The notes under the pieces: generated by a model | Database searches by the model: none | What the model was told of the DNA's origin: nothing | What the model saw: the letters and a program-made list of their open reading frames with translations, nothing else | Made by a program: the position numbers and the translations under genes | Part shown: one piece after another, positions 52,062-62,655 of the stretch | How the letters are laid out: each line of letters starts with the position of its first letter | Numbering within the stretch: position 1 is the first letter of the stretch | From: Rhizopus arrhizus | Lineage: Eukaryota; Mucoromycota; Mucoromycetes; Mucorales; Rhizopodaceae | Direction: 5' to 3' | NCBI GenBank assembly: GCA_024220505.1 | Contig: JAKZZE010000001.1 | Coordinates: forward strand, 2,356,001 to 2,420,000 | Length of the DNA stretch: 64,000 nt

Positions 52062-53417
52062 ATGCTTTCTTCCGTACAAAAATCTAAGCATAAAACCTAT
52101 GCTGAGGCGACACGTCTAAAAAACGTGTCCCTCCTTCACACTGATATCACTCCTCATTCAGAAGAGAATCAAGATATTCACCGTGTACTGCAAACCAGAA
52201 TTTATCGCTCATCTCGTTCAGAAGGAGCGTACCTTTTTGATGTTACTGAGTGTAAAACACAGTATACCGATCGCCAATGTATGGTGGAGTTAAAAAAACA
52301 ACACCCTAAAGTACATGCTTGTATGGCTCTTAGTGATGCAGCGACTCGTTACCTTGAAGTTTATGTTACTAGTGCTAACGACATAAACGACATTTTTCGT
52401 ACTGGTATCAGTTTCAGTGAAACCAAGCTACAAGTACTCCCATGTAAAGCGATTACGGACCAATCACAGGTCATTACGTTAAAACTCACTCATCTGCCTA
52501 TGTTTACATCTGAGGAGGTGCTCAGCGGGCTGAATACTAGTTTGGCAATCTTTGGAAATATCTTAGATATTGGAATCACCACTGAAAAGACCACGGGTTT
52601 CTTTATGGGTAGCGGTTATGCTGTACTTGACGTCTATCAACCGGACAATACTCCCACTTCCATGAAGTTTCAAAAACCAAGCTATCAGATTAGTTGGATG
52701 GAATCGAACACTGAAGTATTTAGAGCCACGTGGAACAACATGCCAATGTGGTGCCGATACTGTCACCAAGACGGTCATACGAAATTTACCTGTGAAACTT
52801 CCAGAGCTCGCATTTTATGTTACTCCTGTCATGAACAAGGCCACCGATCATACGAATGTCCTCGAAAGAATTCGGCTAATATTCCCAACAAGAAACAAGA
52901 CAGAAAGACTAGTAAGATTTCTGAGCATAAGGATGTCAAGCACATCCCTTCGACCGACTCCCCATCACCTAAGGGAGACCAATCACCTGCTACTCAAAAG
53001 AAGAATGCGCAAGCGAACGAGCTACCAGAGAAAGATTGTCCAAGCGACGATGATATGCACATAGACGATGGAGGTGAGTCCACTGCGGACGAACATGAAC
53101 CTCGATACCTGGAGGAAATCCAAACCTATGTCAGAACATTAAATGAGTATAATGCTGACCAAGTCCAACAGGCTTTCGAGGAAGTCCACGCAGCCAATGA
53201 AAGTACCCCTTTCCATGCCAAAGGAAATGATGGCAATTTAACTATCATAGGATGGCGTCTTACCAAGGAAACTGCACGAGCAGAAGCCTTGATAACGTGG
53301 TTTAACAATCATACCAATTTCGATCAGCTGTCTAACTCCCCCAGCATTCATCCTCGTCGATCACCTCAACCACGGGCTGGGGATGGCCTCTCCAAGGAGG
53401 TCAATCAAAACAATTAG
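52062..53417 (+). CDS. LINE-B ORF1 protein (two zinc knuckles)
   Basis: Frame open from upstream, but the element starts at 52061, so the first ATG inside it, 52062, is taken as the start (MLSSVQKSKHKTYAEATRLK). About 451 residues. The middle carries an RRM-like region (VITLKLTHLPMFTSEEVLSG and FFMGSGYAVLDVY) and the C-terminal half two CCHC knuckles: CRYCHQDGHTKFTC and CYSCHEQGHRSYEC. The C-terminus is acidic. This is a nucleic-acid chaperone typical of Tx1/L1-like elements. Intact in this copy. ORF2 follows after a 7-base gap. Confidence 0.8.
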   Translation: MLSSVQKSKHKTYAEATRLKNVSLLHTDITPHSEENQDIHRVLQTRIYRSSRSEGAYLFDVTECKTQYTDRQCMVELKKQHPKVHACMALSDAATRYLEVYVTSANDINDIFRTGISFSETKLQVLPCKAITDQSQVITLKLTHLPMFTSEEVLSGLNTSLAIFGNILDIGITTEKTTGFFMGSGYAVLDVYQPDNTPTSMKFQKPSYQISWMESNTEVFRATWNNMPMWCRYCHQDGHTKFTCETSRARILCYSCHEQGHRSYECPRKNSANIPNKKQDRKTSKISEHKDVKHIPSTDSPSPKGDQSPATQKKNAQANELPEKDCPSDDDMHIDDGGESTADEHEPRYLEEIQTYVRTLNEYNADQVQQAFEEVHAANESTPFHAKGNDGNLTIIGWRLTKETARAEALITWFNNHTNFDQLSNSPSIHPRRSPQPRAGDGLSKEVNQNN

Positions 53418-54070
53418 TAATTAAATGAATATGTCGAAAGATATTATATGCCATTATGCATCACTCAATGCCAATAGTCTGGTTAAATCCAGATCACCAG
53501 AAACCCAATCCAATTATATTCGATTTCTGAAATCGACCAAAAAATATGATATTCTATGCTTTCAAGAAACCCAGGCTCGAACACCTGACCTCGTTCAATC
53601 ATTAAACGTTCACTTTCAACCACAGTACTCACACTGGACTAAACATGTCGGTATTGTCTCTTTATCTGCAAACTTTAAAATTACACTCATTAACACCGAC
53701 CATATTTATGCGGATGATCGTTTTCAACTATGTCGAATCGATCACCCTCAACAATTCTATGAAACCTTTTATATACTGAATATCTATGCTCCAGCTCACT
53801 CTCAACCAACACGACGGGAATTTTTTGATAATTTAACAACTATGTTATATGATCTACAAGATCGAATTAATTTCAATCGCCTGATTATATCTGGGGACTT
53901 TAACTACTCGCTACTACGACCACAAAGCCTTTCTAGTGCCACATCTTCAGAATGGCTTAATCTTTTAGACATCCACTTCTACAATGCTATGCAGATGAAT
54001 GATTTAACCGAAATACCAACTTTCCAAAGAACACTCCATCAATCGATGGTGACTTCAGTGATTGATTATA

Positions 54071-54284
54071 CAGTTGCCGTCAAAACTGGTCGCATGTTTT
54101 CATATTTTGCCTATACACGTTGCGGTCTACTTCATTTCTTAGTTTATAGCAATGTAGTATACACCATTCGAAAGAGCAAACTCTGGGTAGCTCAGTGGTA
54201 GTACAAGTATTGCAGTAGAGCCAGTGTATCGGTAATAACTGGCACTCAAAGTCCGACGGTACATGCGACCAGTTTTGACGGCGT
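54071..54284 (+). repeat. Left terminal arm, self-palindromic and tRNA-like
   Basis: The arm itself starts with GCCGTCAAAACTGGTCGC and ends with the exact inverse GCGACCAGTTTTGACGGC, so each arm resembles a small MITE. Inside, at 54186-54205, the sequence GGGTAGCTCAGTGGTAGTAC is a perfect match to the tRNA D-arm/A-box consensus (TRGCNNAGYNGG). A convincing B box is not found downstream. The right arm (55502-55715) is the inverted copy. Confidence 0.75.
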
Positions 54285-54303
54285 TTATAAGGGACATAAT
54301 ATA

Positions 54304-54319
54304 GTCACAAAAATGTGAC
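54304..54319. promoter_or_regulatory. 16 bp palindrome upstream of the Tc1 transposase
   Basis: GTCACAAAAATGTGAC: a 6 bp inverted repeat with a 4 base centre, about 125 bp upstream of the transposase ATG. A nearly identical site (15 of 16 bases) lies at the same place in the other Tc1-type element at 62640-62655. Probably a binding site for the transposase or a host factor. Confidence 0.5.
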
Positions 54320-54443
54320 TTAATTGTAAATTTTTATATTTTTTTCTTCTCTTTCTTCTATTATAATAATATTGTTTACATGTAAGTGTTTTTTTGCTAC
54401 ATTGCGACACCCCATTAAGAAATTGCACCATTGCAGATTCGAC

Positions 54444-55463
54444 ATGCGCGCAATTTCAACTGACAAAGTAAATAGCATTTCCTCATTGCTAAGATCCAAG
54501 AAGTCAAACAGCAAAATAGCAAAACAAGTTGGTGTTAGTCGTACTACTGTTCAGAAGTACCGCTCATCTCTGAAGATGAGTGGAAATGTTGATGAAGGTG
54601 GTCGTCCATCTCCAATTAGTCAACGCATGGTAAGCTACATCCGGAGATTAGTCACCTTGGGAAGAAAAAATAATGCTGTAGAGATCCAAAAAGCTCTAAA
54701 AGAAGAATTTGGAATGTCTGTAAGTGACAGTACCGTACGCCGCGTCCTTAAAAAAGCTGGCTTTATAGCATTTGTCAAGCCACAAAAACCATTGCTACGA
54801 ACGCAAAACATCATGAAACGCCTTCAATGGGCTAAATCGCACCAACATTGGACTGTGGACGACTGGAAACGTGTCATATTCTCAGATGAGACCAAAATAA
54901 ATCGTTTTGGATCCGACGGAAAGGCTTATACATGGAAACTACCCCATGAGGAGTTGAACTCGCGACATGTACAGCAAACCGTCAAGCATGGGGGTGGCAA
55001 TATTATGGTCTGGAGCTGCATTACATGGGAAGGCGTTGGGTGGATAGTTGATGTAGGTCATCGTATGAATAGCGAGGCCTATCTTGAGGTCTTAAAAGAT
55101 GACTTACTGAAGACAATGGAGAGTTATGGCTTGGATTCTTCCAAAATAGTGTATCAGCAGGATAATGATCCCAAGCATACATCGAAGGTAGTGAAAGAAT
55201 GGATTGACCAGCAGCCATTCGAAGCATTGCAATGGCCTCCTCAGTCCCCAGACCTAAATCCTATAGAGCATATGTGGGCACATTTAAAGAGAGAGCTATT
55301 TCATAGCTATGAGGCACCACCAAGTAGTATGCATGAGCTATGGGAGCGTATAGGTCAGACCTGGTATGCCATTTCTAAAGAGGAATGCCAAAAATACATC
55401 GAAAGTATGCCGAAAAGATGTGCTGCAGTTTTTAAAGCAAAAGGTCGCTGGACTAAGTATTGA
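54444..55463 (+). CDS. Tc1-type DD34E transposase, intact
   Basis: About 339 residues from ATG 54444 (MRAISTDKVNSISSLLRSKK). The 5' part shows a possible intron in the leader (donor GTAAGT at 54381, acceptor TTGCAG at 54436), which would place this ATG first in the mRNA. N-terminal DNA-binding region with two helix-turn-helix motifs: NSKIAKQVGVSRTTVQKYRS and, after GGRPSP, a second with SVSDSTVRRVLKKAGF. Catalytic residues: VIFSDETKINRFGSDG (D), IVYQQDNDPKHTS (D) and PQSPDLNPIEHMWAHLK (E), 34 residues between the last two. A classical Tc1 layout with all motifs present. The protein cuts and reinserts the element at TA. No interruption is seen, so an active source copy is likely. Confidence 0.9.
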   Translation: MRAISTDKVNSISSLLRSKKSNSKIAKQVGVSRTTVQKYRSSLKMSGNVDEGGRPSPISQRMVSYIRRLVTLGRKNNAVEIQKALKEEFGMSVSDSTVRRVLKKAGFIAFVKPQKPLLRTQNIMKRLQWAKSHQHWTVDDWKRVIFSDETKINRFGSDGKAYTWKLPHEELNSRHVQQTVKHGGGNIMVWSCITWEGVGWIVDVGHRMNSEAYLEVLKDDLLKTMESYGLDSSKIVYQQDNDPKHTSKVVKEWIDQQPFEALQWPPQSPDLNPIEHMWAHLKRELFHSYEAPPSSMHELWERIGQTWYAISKEECQKYIESMPKRCAAVFKAKGRWTKY

Positions 55464-58400
55464 TTTTTTTAAATAAAGTGTATCAAAACGTTTACTTATA
55501 TACGCCGTCAAAACTGGTCGCATGTACCGTCGGACTTTGAGTGCCAGTTATTACCGATACACTGGCTCTACTGCAATACTTGTACTACCACTGAGCTACC
55601 CAGAGTTTGCTCTTTCGAATGGTGTATACTACATTGCTATAAACTAAGAAATGAAGTAGACCGCAACGTGTATAGGCAAAATATGAAAACATGCGACCAG
55701 TTTTGACGGCAATTGTATCTACTTGGGACAATCATTTCATCATCATTTAAAAGACACTAGCATCACACGTTTAAATGCAGCATGGTCAGATCACTCGGTA
55801 TTGGATATTACTTTGATCGTAGGACAATCACCAACGGGACCTGGATTGTGGAGAGCAAACCCAGCCTATGCTACTCATCGGGAGTTACAGCAACAAACAT
55901 ATAGGAAAATATTTAATCTACTATCTTATTTTCGAAAAGTCGAACCCTCACTTTCACCAGCCGAAAAATGGGATAGAGTGAAAGCTTCTACCAAAAAAGT
56001 GATTAAACAATACAGTTACGAATATGTGAATTGGAGGAAGCAAGCGATTACACAATTGGAAAAGAAGCGCAACAGAATCCTAAGAGGAAAGCCGACACCC
56101 GCTTTACGATCTCAGTTAATTGGACCTATTGATACCAAGTTGGGTCAATTACAACACGAATTAGTGGAGATAGAACGACTTAAGTCTGGAATCAGATGGA
56201 GAGAAAGAGGAGAAAAGGATGCTGGATACTTGAAGAACCTATACCAACGACGATCAGCACAACAGTTCATGGCGTCTGTTCAGAGACCTACGATTCATGG
56301 CAGCAATACCATTACTGTTGAAATTGAGCTATCAGTGGAACGCACTTCGGATCCCATCGATATGCGTGAAGTGGTACGCCAATATTACCAACAGTTATAC
56401 ACTCTAGACCACGTTGAAGACAGTGAATTCGATCAGTATCTAGCTTCCGTGACTTTCGATAAAACAGTGAGGATTGACGAAAATGATCAACTTATGTCAC
56501 CTATCACCATTGAAGATCTTTTAGACCAAGTAAAACGATGCCCAAAACAAAGTAGTCCCGGTGATGATGGTTTAGGATATCAATTTCTAGAGATTTTATT
56601 TCAAATGCCAATTTTACAACCTTTAATTTTAGAGGTATATAACAACGCAATAACCACTGATTCTGCACCTGCTTCATGGAAAGACATCAGAGTACGACTG
56701 TTACCAAAAAAAGGGGATCTAACTGACCTAAGAAATTGGAGACCTATCTCGCTCATCAACTGTGATGCAAAAATCCTATCCCGGGTAATCAATTCTCGCT
56801 TGAATCCTATCATCAACAATATTATTCAGTGCTCACAGACGGGCTTTATGAAAGGTCGGTTTATAGGAGAAAACGGTCTTTTGTTACACTTACTGCTTAA
56901 CCATGCCCGATATCGCCAATATCCTGGTATAGGCCTTTTACTTGACCAAGAAAAAGCTTATGACCGAGTCAACCCACAATATCTGATGAAAGTTATGGAG
57001 GCCTTTGGTTTTCGCCGTCAATTCCTTACGTGTGTACACAATTTCTTCTTTGGCAACTTAATTGAAGTGAATGTAAACGGATACTTTACGTCGACGATCT
57101 TCCAGCAACGAGGATTACGACAGGGGGATCCACTATCTCCGCTCTTGTTCAATCTAGCCTTGGAACCTCTCCTACTTTCAATTCAACAAGATCGTACAAT
57201 TATCGGATATGGATACGAATCTGATGGGGTTCCTCAATCTGTCAAGACTATTGCCTACGCAGATGATGTTTGTGTCATACTAAAAACACAAGATGATTTC
57301 ACCAGGTTGCAATATCACCTCTCACAATATTCACAGGTCTCCAATGCGAAGTTCAACCAAGCCAAAACTGAAGCTTTTTCACTTAATGGAGATAAGGATG
57401 TGGACTGGGAACGCTATCTTCTTCATCATAACATCTCAACGTACCACACAAAATACTCTTCTGAACCATTTCGATATCTAGGGTTCTATATGGCTTACAC
57501 CATCAATCAAAGAAATTTTATTCAAGACACCCTTCTTCATAAGGTGAAGGACTAGGTTAAGTTGTATTCTTCCAGGCATTTATCTCTACGAGGCCGGGCA
57601 ACAGTCACCAATACCTTGATTATGACCAAGATATGGTACGCATTAAGGTTACTCCACCCAACACAAGCCTTCCTGAAAAAACTCAAAAGTATCATTTATG
57701 ATTATGTTTGGCAAAACAAGCGACCTCTTGTATCATATTCACAATTGAGTCTACCTCTTTCTCACGGCGGGGTTGGTCTATTACAACCAACAACGCAGCA
57801 TCTGGTATTGCAGATAAGACATCTTCACCATGTGTTTCGCCCGAACAATTCTTCATCACTTGTTCGACCTCTTTTCAAACACCATATGAATCTCATCACC
57901 CCAAGCCCACTGTCTCCTGAAATGTCCTTTTTTGTTCCTGAATGGCGCACTCATCCTCTCAATCACCCCACCTCCATTGTCAATGCGTGTTACCAAGCTT
58001 TTGACCACTTTGGTATAAACTTCGATTTCTCTCGGTGCCCGGTGGCTACTCTACTACAGCTACCTTTACATTACTTAATGATATCTTACCCGGCCGACCA
58101 CTGGTTGCACAGACATAAAAAATTCTTAGCAAGCAATTTTTTCACCTATGACTCTGGGCTCCGTCGTCTAAGACTGCAAGTTGACACTGGATACTCCCAA
58201 AAGCCAATACTCTGTCGAAAGTTAAAAAAGAAATCTTGGAATTACGAACAGTTAAATTACACTCCTACCTCTTTGACCATGTTATTGCTGACGTTGATGA
58301 AGATATCCAACTTGTTCCCAACATTACTACTCTCGTCAGCCAACTTCAACACAATCAATTATGGCACAGTTATACATCCCACTCTTTTCGCAATTTGAAA

Positions 58401-59229
58401 ATTACTGGAACCATATCGCTGTTCTCCCCCATTCCAGCAAAAGATTTCAAAACCTTTTGGTCACTCCCCCTCTTACTTCCGGCTCGAAACCACTGGTATA
58501 GGGTAATTTCCAAGAAATTGCCTACCGCCACATATCTTCATAAAATTGGAACTGTAGCTAGTACTCTATGCAGGCTGTGTGGCTCGGCAGCAGAAGACTT
58601 TGAACACTTTGTTGTTTCTTGTCCGAACAAGAACCTTATTTGGTCCATGGTACTCAAATATCATTTCCCCACTTACTTGTTCACCAACACCGACATTCTG
58701 AATGCGTTACACTCTATCAAGTCTCCTTTCCATCATCGATCCAATCTTTACCGACCTTTCTTTGTAATTGTCTCAACTACTCAATTTTATATCTGGAAAG
58801 CTTACTGGCAGCTCGTCATCGACAGTATCCCTTTTACTTCCGATGCAATTGTTACAACCATTAATCGACAAATCCATATTCTTCTGAATAGGATTTCCGA
58901 TTAATTTTATTTTGCTTATAATTTTCATTTTTTCTGTACCCTTTATTCTCTTCCGTTAAAAATCAAGTTCCACCTCTACGAGTATGTGTGACTAACAAGT
59001 TAATAAAAACTTAATTTACAAAAAAAAAAAATTTTCTAACTGGCGTGGTACAAAAAATATTTACTGTTTGTCTTCTTTCAATATATAGCCATTTGAGAGG
59101 CCAAAAAAAAGGAAGTTTAATGTTGTAATTTTTTGTTGCTTCAATGGCTTGTAAGAGTTAACGGCTTTGAAATAAAGTAAAGTTTATGAAAATGGATAAA
59201 AAAAATAAGAGTTGGGTAGAGTATTGATA

Positions 59230-61110
59230 TTAGGTTCGCTTGTAAGTGACCACCAGATCTTGTTAAGTAGATCAAACTTGTTTGTAATAAAGTAACTTGA
59301 TAAGAGTTTTAAAAATGTTTACAATGAAGATAATTGACTTCAAGGGACTTGTCTTGCTTGTGTTTTAAGAGTGTTATACCAAAAGATTCAGGGATAAAGA
59401 TACTTGATTTATTGGATAAAATATATTTAAGATAAGTAAAGAGAAGTTAAAATATATAAGTCAAGAGAAGTAAGTCAAGCGAAGTGTCGAAAAATAAAAA
59501 TAAAAACTTGTCTATTTTATAGACAAAGGAAAATAAAGTTTCATTTTGATATAAGGTTTGATTTCGATATAAAGTTCAAAAAAGAATAAGCTTCAAAATT
59601 AAAAAATCACAAACCGCAGCCATTGCTGGTGTTAATGTTGTAATAAATTTTTCTTTTACTAGTTCGCTTGAGTGTGTTGAGTTGAGGTTTAAATAAACAG
59701 ATTTAAGTTGTAATTGATATAATAATTGTTTTCATATGAGTTGGCTTTGACTTGATTCGCTTGTTATAGTGACCACCAGATCTTATAAAGTAGATCAAAC
59801 TGTTTTGGTTAAGGTAGAATAAAAAAAATAAAAAGATAAAATAAAAAAAAGGGGATTTACAATGAAGTATAATAGCTTCAAGGGACTTCTTGTTCTTGAT
59901 GTTAAATAAAATAAGAGATAGTTTGCCTCTTTAAAAGAATATTTATTTGATAAAAAGAAAAAGAAAAAGTAAAATAAGAAGTTGTGAAGTAGTTAAGAAG
60001 TTAAGAAGTGAAGTATTTTTTGAGATTATTATTTGGGGTTATTTATATGTTTTTGGATTTTATGTTTTGTTCTGTTTTTGGTATTTTGAATGGTTATTAT
60101 AACATAAGAGGCGGTTGTTGTATAGTGTAAGGTGGTTGTTGTAAACTGCAAGGCGTTCGTTATAAACTGCAACGATTTAAATTCCGCCGTTTTATTCTTG
60201 TGTGTTACATTACAATGTTGTAATCTTTGTTACAATGCAATGTGAGATTGGAGTTTGTAGGTTTTATATAGTATAAAATAGGTTTGTTTTATAAGATTCT
60301 TGATGTGAGACCAAAGTTTCGAATAGAGTTTGGTTCCAAAGTAGTAATAATTTGAATATAAGTTCGCTTGTAATAAGTGACCACCAGATCTTGTTAAGTA
60401 GATCAAACTGTTGTGAATAAAATAAAGTAAAAAGATAAAAAAAAAAAAGGGATTACAATGAAGTGTATTTGCTTCAAGGGACTTCTTGTTCTTGATATTA
60501 GATAAAATAAAAGAAAAACAAAAGAGATTTACTTTGTATGATATTTATTAAAATAATCAAAAAGTAAAGTAAATAAGTGAAGTAAAACAAAAGTTAAAAG
60601 TGAAGTAAGTAAGTCAAGAGTAAGTTAAAAGTATAAGAAATATTGAAGTTATTTATATGTTTTTGGCTTTTCTGATTATATGCTGCTTTTGATGATTTTG
60701 TGGTGTGAGATTGTTAGGCTTTCGGGTTTAAGTAGGTTTGATATAAGTTTTTGAGACAAAGTTTTGATAATTGAATAAGGTATCGGACAAAGTAATATCC
60801 AAAAAGAGTAGATAATTTGAGTTGTAAGTTCGCTTGAGTAGAGTGACCACCAGATCTTGTTAAGTAGATCAGTCTGAATTGAATAAAAGTAAAATAAAAA
60901 GATGAAAGATAAAAGATAAAATAAAAAAAGAGATTACAATGAAGTATATGATTCAAGGGATTATTAGTTCTTCCTATTTATAAAATAAAAGAAGTATTTT
61001 GTTTCAAAGGAGATTTATTTGGATAAGGTAAGATAATAATAATAATAATTCTTGATAAATTGTTGATATTTATATGTTTTTGGTTTTCTTGATTTTGTGA
61101 TGTTTTTAGA
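59230..61110 (+). repeat. Noncoding tandem array, about four units of 420-610 bp
   Basis: Four units start near 59232, 59757, 60362 and 60828. Each has GTTCGCTTG, then GTGACCACCAGATCTT, AAGTAGATCA, an A-rich run, TTACAATGAAG, TTCAAGGGACTT and GTTCTTGAT. Three units end with TTATATGTTTTTGG (60041, 60651, 61069), as does the fragment separated by LINE-B at 51952. Units have diverged in the AT-rich parts but the boxes are conserved. No coding potential in either strand. It could be a satellite or a family of small RNA genes. Confidence 0.7.
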
Positions 61111-61312
61111 TTTTTGTGTTTTCCTTTGAATTGTGAATTTAGTTGAGTTATTCAATTTCATTGAGTTTATCAAAAATATTGAGGACATGAACTTAGTTCA
61201 GGTCCGAACTTTCTTCGTCAAGTGGTACAGTTTGATTAAAAAAATTTCTATTTTCGTCACAGTGGATATTCTGTATTTTTTTGTATTTTTCTGGATTTAT
61301 CTGTATTCATAC
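61111..61312. other. Flank between the array and the MITE
   Basis: AT-rich. The plus frame 61133-61393 is open but hydrophobic and low in complexity. I see nothing supported here. Confidence 0.3.
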
Positions 61313-61533
61313 AGTACTCCACAAAACCCTTCAAGTGTTTTGCTTTTTTTCGTTTTTTGCTTGTCACGAAGCATTGAGTACTACAATTGGTAGCATGCTA
61401 TACCTTATTTGAAAGCTACGGTAACAGAGTACTTGGATAATCTTTAAACTCCGAGCTCCATGAAATGACCGCGGAGTAATGACATTTTAAAAACAGACAC
61501 ACACTTGAAGGGTTTTGTGGAATTTTTATTTAA
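61313..61533. mobile_element. MITE-like element sharing ends with the Tc1 remnant
   Basis: Starts after TA at 61311-61312 with CAGTACTCCACAAAACCC and TTCAAGTG, and ends with CACTTGAAGGGTTTTGTGGA near 61523, about 220 bp. These ends overlap the left inverted repeat of the Tc1 remnant at 61470-61525, so the two elements share one terminus. Confidence 0.45.
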
Positions 61534-61539
61534 CAGCAA

Positions 61540-62550
61540 TTAATATTTAGTATGTCCTCCTTTTGCATTGTAAACTGCTTTAATGCGTTTAGGCATACTT
61601 TCTATGAGTTTTTGACACTCATTTTGAGCAATTGACTCCCAAACGTTCTCTACTGTTGACCATAACTCGAGCATTCCGTCAGGCTGCTTTTCATATTGTA
61701 ATAAACGTCGTTTTAAGATTTACCATAGGTTCTCAATAGGATTTAAGTCAGGAGAGTGAGGAGGCCATCTTAATACAGTAATATTATTGTTTTCCAGCCA
61801 TTCAGAGACTTTTTTGGCAGTATGGATACTAGCATCGTCTTGCTGAAATATAATATCTTCTTTTTGAAGCTCATACCAATGAATTGTTTTCATTAATTCA
61901 TCCTCCAAAATACCAATATAAAAGTCAGAATTAATGCTTCCCTTGATATTCGATAGGTATCCAACGCCATACCATGTTAAACAGCCCCACAGCATCAAGG
62001 AACCTCCTCCATGCTTGATCATATGCTGAACCTGAAAGTCTTTTAACTTGTCACCATTTGTCCAAGTCCATTGTAAACCATCTGAACCAATTCTATTCAC
62101 TTTAGTTTCGTCGCTGAAAATGACCTTTTTCCAGTCCTCGATGGTCCATGATAGATGCGCACGTGCAAATTCATATCTTTCCTTCATACGGTGCTTAGTT
62201 AAAGGAAGGACTTTAAGCTTATAAATTGCTGCATAACCTGATTCTTTTAAAAAACGTCTTATAGTCTCAGCACTAATATTTTCACCATCTTCTAACAACT
62301 TTCTAGCAGCGTCTGAAGCATTTTTGTAATTGCCAGAGTTGAAATTTCGCAAGATTCGACGACCTAGTAATGTCGAGATTACGAATGGCCTGCCTCCATT
62401 AGTTTTCAAATCTCCCAAATCATGGTTTTTTCGAATTTTTGAAATAGTTCCAGCACTGACACCAGCCTTCCTCGATATTTCTTCTCCAGAAACTCCCTCT
62501 TTAAGAAGTTGAACGATCCTGTTCTGCATGTCATTGCTAATTGGTCGCAT
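61540..62550 (-). pseudogene. Tc1-type transposase with one nonsense codon
   Basis: Reads MRPISNDMQNRIVQLLKEGV with a helix-turn-helix (GEEISRKAGVSAGTISKIRK), GGRPFVIS, then VIFSDETKVNRIGSDGL (D), IIFQQDDASIHTAKK (D) and PPHSPDLNPIENLW (E). Directly after NPIENLW a TAA at 61718-61720 interrupts, and the frame then resumes (ILKRRLLQYEKQ) to a normal end (GGHTKY) at 61540. This is the only break found. It is related to the transposase at 54444 (shared start context GACATGCG, shared promoter palindrome) but the proteins differ widely. Confidence 0.8.
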
Positions 62551-62639
62551 GTCACTTAATTAGATTATGTTATAAAAAAAAGGCAAAAAAAGTATAGAAA
62601 GTTGTACATAATAAAAAATTTTACACAAAAAATTAATAA

Positions 62640-62655
62640 GTCACACTTTTGTGAC
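62640..62655. promoter_or_regulatory. 16 bp palindrome upstream of the second Tc1 transposase
   Basis: GTCACACTTTTGTGAC, which on the transposase strand reads GTCACAAAAGTGTGAC, one base different from the site at 54304-54319. It lies 90 bp upstream of the ATG. Same arrangement as in the other element. Confidence 0.5.

Larger units (their letters stand above)
54071..55715 (+). mobile_element. Tc1-type DNA transposon with 214 bp tRNA-like terminal arms, apparently intact
   Basis: Sits between TA at 54069-54070 and TA at 55716-55717. Removing element plus one TA restores the LINE-B frame (D-Y, I-Y-L-G-Q), so the borders are certain. Ends read CAGTTGCCGTC on the left and CAATTGCCGTC on the right. 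Each terminal inverted repeat is about 214 bp (54071-54284 and 55502-55715). It holds a complete transposase gene and could be active. Confidence 0.9.
53425..58904 (+). pseudogene. LINE-B ORF2 (endonuclease-reverse transcriptase), interrupted by a Tc1 element
   Basis: APE-like endonuclease: ASLNANSLVKSRSPETQS, LCFQETQARTPD, LNIYAPAHSQPTRREFF, IISGDFNYS and VIDY before the insert, then, after it, YLGQSFHHH and WSDHSVLDITLI (S-D-H). Reverse transcriptase: KRCPKQSSPGDDGLGYQFLE, RLLPKKGDLTDLRNWRPIS, GLLLDQEKAYDRVNPQYL, QRGLRQGDPLSPLLFNLALE and IAYADDVCVIL. C-terminal motif: LCRLCGSAAEDFEHFVVSC. Besides the 1645 bp insert there is one stop at 57553-57555 and one frameshift near 58240. Apart from these the reading is complete and all catalytic residues are present, so the copy was active until recently. 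Confidence 0.85.
52061..59030 (+). mobile_element. LINE-B, nearly full-length L1/Tx1-type retrotransposon
   Basis: Flanked by a perfect 16 bp duplication ATTTTCTAACTGGCGT (52045-52060 and 59031-59046). It begins with C-ATG of ORF1, so it has no 5' UTR, and ends in an A run (59020-59030). Without the Tc1 insert at 54071-55715 it is about 5.3 kb. Two open frames are recognised: ORF1 with zinc knuckles and ORF2 with endonuclease, reverse transcriptase and a C-terminal Cys/His motif. Confidence 0.9.

Noticed and set aside
54180..54270. Possible functional tRNA gene in the Tc1 arm
   Set aside because: The D-arm/A-box match is strong, but I find no proper B box or T arm, no paired acceptor stem, and the segment exists twice as part of the terminal repeats. 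I treat it as tRNA-derived.
59230..61110. CRISPR-like array
   Set aside because: Units are several hundred bases, not 20-50, with no regular unique spacers, and the setting is eukaryotic.
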